This document shows positions 62,318-64,000 of a stretch of DNA of 64,000 nucleotides, in pieces; the stretch's first letter is position 1, and each line of letters opens with the position of its first letter. The DNA comes from Chitinibacter fontanus (GTDB lineage Bacteria; Pseudomonadota; Gammaproteobacteria; Burkholderiales; Chitinibacteraceae). A program made the position numbers and the translations under genes. The DNA lies in NCBI RefSeq assembly GCF_013423785.1, contig NZ_CP058952.1, positions 2,693,665 to 2,757,664 of the forward strand, in the 5' to 3' direction. The notes beneath the pieces were generated by a model, which was given only the letters and a program-made list of their open reading frames with translations, had not been told where the DNA came from and ran no database searches.

Positions 62318-62815
62318 TTAACGTTTGATTTTGGCCAGAAATCGATCCAATGCTTTACCAAATGCCTGCCGATCGGCCTGACTAAATGGCGCTGGGCCTC
62401 CTGCTTGCAGGCCGGTACTGCGCAGCTCTTCCATAAAGTCGCGCATATTCAGGCGTTCGCGAATATTTTCCGCGGAGTAAAACTCGCCACGCGGATTGAG
62501 CGCCGCGACGCCTTTTTCCACCGTGCGCGCCGCCAGCGGAATATCGGCGGTAATCACCAGATCGCCCGGCTGCGCCTGCTCGACAATCCAGTGATCGGCC
62601 TCATCAAAACCATGCGACACCTGCACTGCGCGAATCACTTTGGACGGCGGTACGCGCAGCAATTGATTGGCGACCAATACGGTGGGGAGCTGCAGGCGCT
62701 CGGCGGCGCGAAATAAGATTTCCTTGATCACCACCGGGCAGGCATCGGCGTCGACCCAGATATGGGAGCGGCGGGTATCTTGCTCTGGATTCGATTGAGA
62801 TTGATCTAGCGACAT
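62318..62815 (-). CDS. YaiI/YqxD family (DUF188) protein
   Basis: 165 residues. The family core is clear: [29 protein letters not shown]-like [36 protein letters not shown]. The PIN-like acidic residues suggest a nuclease fold, but function is unproven. Relatives usually start close to the IWVDADACP block; here 18 extra residues precede it. The start codon and the first 14 of these residues ([14 protein letters not shown]) are encoded by a 49-nt element. No other start codon lies between the element and IWVDADACP. Confidence 0.9.
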   Translation of the reverse strand: MSLDQSQSNPEQDTRRSHIWVDADACPVVIKEILFRAAERLQLPTVLVANQLLRVPPSKVIRAVQVSHGFDEADHWIVEQAQPGDLVITADIPLAARTVEKGVAALNPRGEFYSAENIRERLNMRDFMEELRSTGLQAGGPAPFSQADRQAFGKALDRFLAKIKR

Positions 62816-62821
62816 ATACCC
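62773..62821. repeat. 49-nt interspersed element, copy 13
   Basis: Exact GGGTAT and ATACCC ends, 49 nt. It touches the stop codon of the patatin gene (62822) and supplies the ATG and first codons of the DUF188 gene, so it bridges the two coding regions. Confidence 0.85.
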
Positions 62822-63724
62822 TTAGCGGCGCTCGGCCAGTTTTTTGCGGATTAGCGGCAGTGCGGCCAACGCCGCTTTTTCGCCCTCTAAAATTGCGACG
62901 TTTTTCTGGTCAAAATCAGCCGCGCCGATTTTGCCAACTTTGGGCGTGATCACGATATCGGCACGCGCTAGCTCTTGCTCACCGAGTTTTTGCCCCATGA
63001 TCACAATCGCCTGATTCATCATGCCCAGCGTGCTAGTCGATGATTTGCCAGTGGCTTTGGCCGAAATATCCACGGCAATGACAAAATTCGCGCCCAGCTC
63101 GCGCGCTGCATCCACCGGCACTGGGCTTACCACGCCGCCATCGACAAATTTATTACTGCCAATCGTGGTGGGCATAAAAATGCCCGGAATACTGCTGGAG
63201 GCGCGCACTGCTTGGCCTACATTGCCACGGCTGAAGGCGACTCGATTGCCGTTGTCCAGATTGGTGGCGACCGCGGCAAAGGGTTTGGCGAGTTTTTCAA
63301 ATGGTTTATTGCCGATTTGGGCGTTGACATAGTCTTGCAGCTTTTGGCCTTTGACCAGACCGCCGCCGAGCAAATTCACATCGCGAATCTGGCTCTCATC
63401 GAGTGCCACCGCGCGTTCTTGCAAGGTAAATGCGTTCATGCCGCTGGCGTACAAGCTACCGACCACGCTACCCGCGCTGGTGCCGCTGACGACATCAATT
63501 TTGATGCCATTGGCTTCGAGCATTTTGATCACGCCGATATGGGCAAAGCCTTTGGCTGCGCCACCGCCCAGGGCCAAACCAATTTTGACTGGGGCAGGGG
63601 TGACTACCGGTGCTGGGCTAGGGCTGGGAGGATTTGCAGTGCCAGTTGTGACGCAAGCACTCAAGAGCAAGGCACTGGCGCACAATGCGCCAAATTTAGT
63701 CGCTGAAGCGAATTGATTAATCAT
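62822..63724 (-). CDS. Patatin-like phospholipase lipoprotein (RssA type)
   Basis: 300 residues. A lipoprotein signal with lipobox LLSAC puts the protein in the periplasm, bound to a membrane; a short Pro/Ser spacer follows. The patatin domain has the oxyanion loop LALGGGAAKGFAHIG, nucleophile elbow GTSAG and catalytic Asp in DGGVVSPVP, so the Ser-Asp dyad is complete. Probable lipid acyl hydrolase. Overlaps the trmO-like gene upstream by four bases. Confidence 0.9.
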   Translation of the reverse strand: MINQFASATKFGALCASALLLSACVTTGTANPPSPSPAPVVTPAPVKIGLALGGGAAKGFAHIGVIKMLEANGIKIDVVSGTSAGSVVGSLYASGMNAFTLQERAVALDESQIRDVNLLGGGLVKGQKLQDYVNAQIGNKPFEKLAKPFAAVATNLDNGNRVAFSRGNVGQAVRASSSIPGIFMPTTIGSNKFVDGGVVSPVPVDAARELGANFVIAVDISAKATGKSSTSTLGMMNQAIVIMGQKLGEQELARADIVITPKVGKIGAADFDQKNVAILEGEKAALAALPLIRKKLAERR

Positions 63725-64000
63725 GACTCACCTTCGGTAACAGGAGGAGCTACGGGTTTGTAAATCGGAGTCAGCGAATCGACCCAAGCGGTAACGCCAT
63801 CACATCGCCATTTCACATCAAAGTGGTATAAGCGCACACCATAAATACGGTATGGGTCGCTAGCGTAGGCTGGGCGTGGGTCTTGAGCCAATACCTCGCT
63901 TATTAGCTCGCGCAAATGGGGTATTTCGGCGTGGCTGATTTGCAGTTCGGCCTCGGCTGAAAACACCACCTGCAATTGCTCCGGTGCGCCGCTGACAAAG
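63721..64000 (-). CDS. trmO: tRNA methyltransferase TrmO (TsaA), C-terminal part; 5' end beyond the window
   Basis: The frame stays open to the window edge, so the gene starts outside. The visible 92 residues begin FVSGAPEQLQVVFSAEAELQ and include AQDPRPAYASDPYRIYGVRLYHFDVKWRCDG, the C-terminal domain of TrmO, which N6-methylates t6A37 in some threonine tRNAs with S-adenosylmethionine. The catalytic N-terminal beta-barrel is not in view. Translationally coupled to the patatin gene (ATGA overlap). Confidence 0.8.
   Translation of the reverse strand, partial: FVSGAPEQLQVVFSAEAELQISHAEIPHLRELISEVLAQDPRPAYASDPYRIYGVRLYHFDVKWRCDGVTAWVDSLTPIYKPVAPPVTEGES

Overview
The window is chromosomal DNA of about 50% GC from a Gram-negative bacterium. 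The cues point to a chitin-degrading betaproteobacterium of the Neisseriales (Chitinibacter-like or a relative): a tandem pair of secreted GH19 chitinases with chitin-binding modules, an amino-sugar kinase beside a GntR regulator and a sugar ABC transporter, the alaA-hom-thrC and xseB-ispA-dxs gene orders, and a di-haem class I cytochrome c. The organism assignment is inference from gene content. No phage, plasmid, insertion sequence or CRISPR array was seen.

Layout. 1-3.4 kb: glycogen phosphorylase (preceded by what may be the last codons of glycogen synthase) and a NUDIX hydrolase. 3.4-6.0 kb: sulfur assimilation, with cysB divergent from a TauE/SafE exporter and an Fe-S-type cysH. 6.2-13.2 kb: amino-sugar uptake and use (kinase, GntR/UTRA regulator, solute-binding protein, two permeases, ATPase). 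13.4-22.1 kb: aldo-keto reductase, TraB/GumN lipoprotein, ammonium transporter with a visible sigma-54 promoter, pyrophosphatase, acyl-CoA synthetase/GNAT fusion, DUF4332 protein, tRNA-Arg(CCG) and a di-haem cytochrome. 22.2-28.6 kb: a GlmS-like protein whose glutaminase half has lost its catalytic residues, the isoprenoid operon xseB-ispA-dxs, and an LRR-protein kinase fusion. 28.6-35.3 kb: a hybrid histidine kinase with a molybdopterin-domain partner, htpG with a heat-shock promoter, and a ParA / receiver-ATPase pair. 35.4-46 kb: threonine/alanine synthesis, an Mth938-like protein, a large hybrid kinase and an ABC exporter. 46-50.6 kb: the two chitinases. 50.9-64 kb: RNA modification and helicases (RluA-type synthase, rlhA, rhlE, trmO, recG), signalling (GGDEF protein), two orphan periplasmic solute-binding proteins, a rhodanese, an orphan DUF2384 protein, a DUF188 protein and a patatin lipoprotein.

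The most notable observation is a family of short interspersed elements of constant length: GGGTAT-N37-ATACCC, exactly 49 nt. There are seven exact copies, five with one degenerate end, and two weaker candidates. They sit in intergenic gaps, often touching a stop or start codon, and in one case the element supplies a gene's start codon. I do not recognise the family. Other points worth checking are the Cys-less GlmS paralog, the sigma-54/NtrC array before amt, the sigma-32 promoter of htpG, an FNR-type box by the chitinases, and the orphan antitoxin-like DUF2384 protein.
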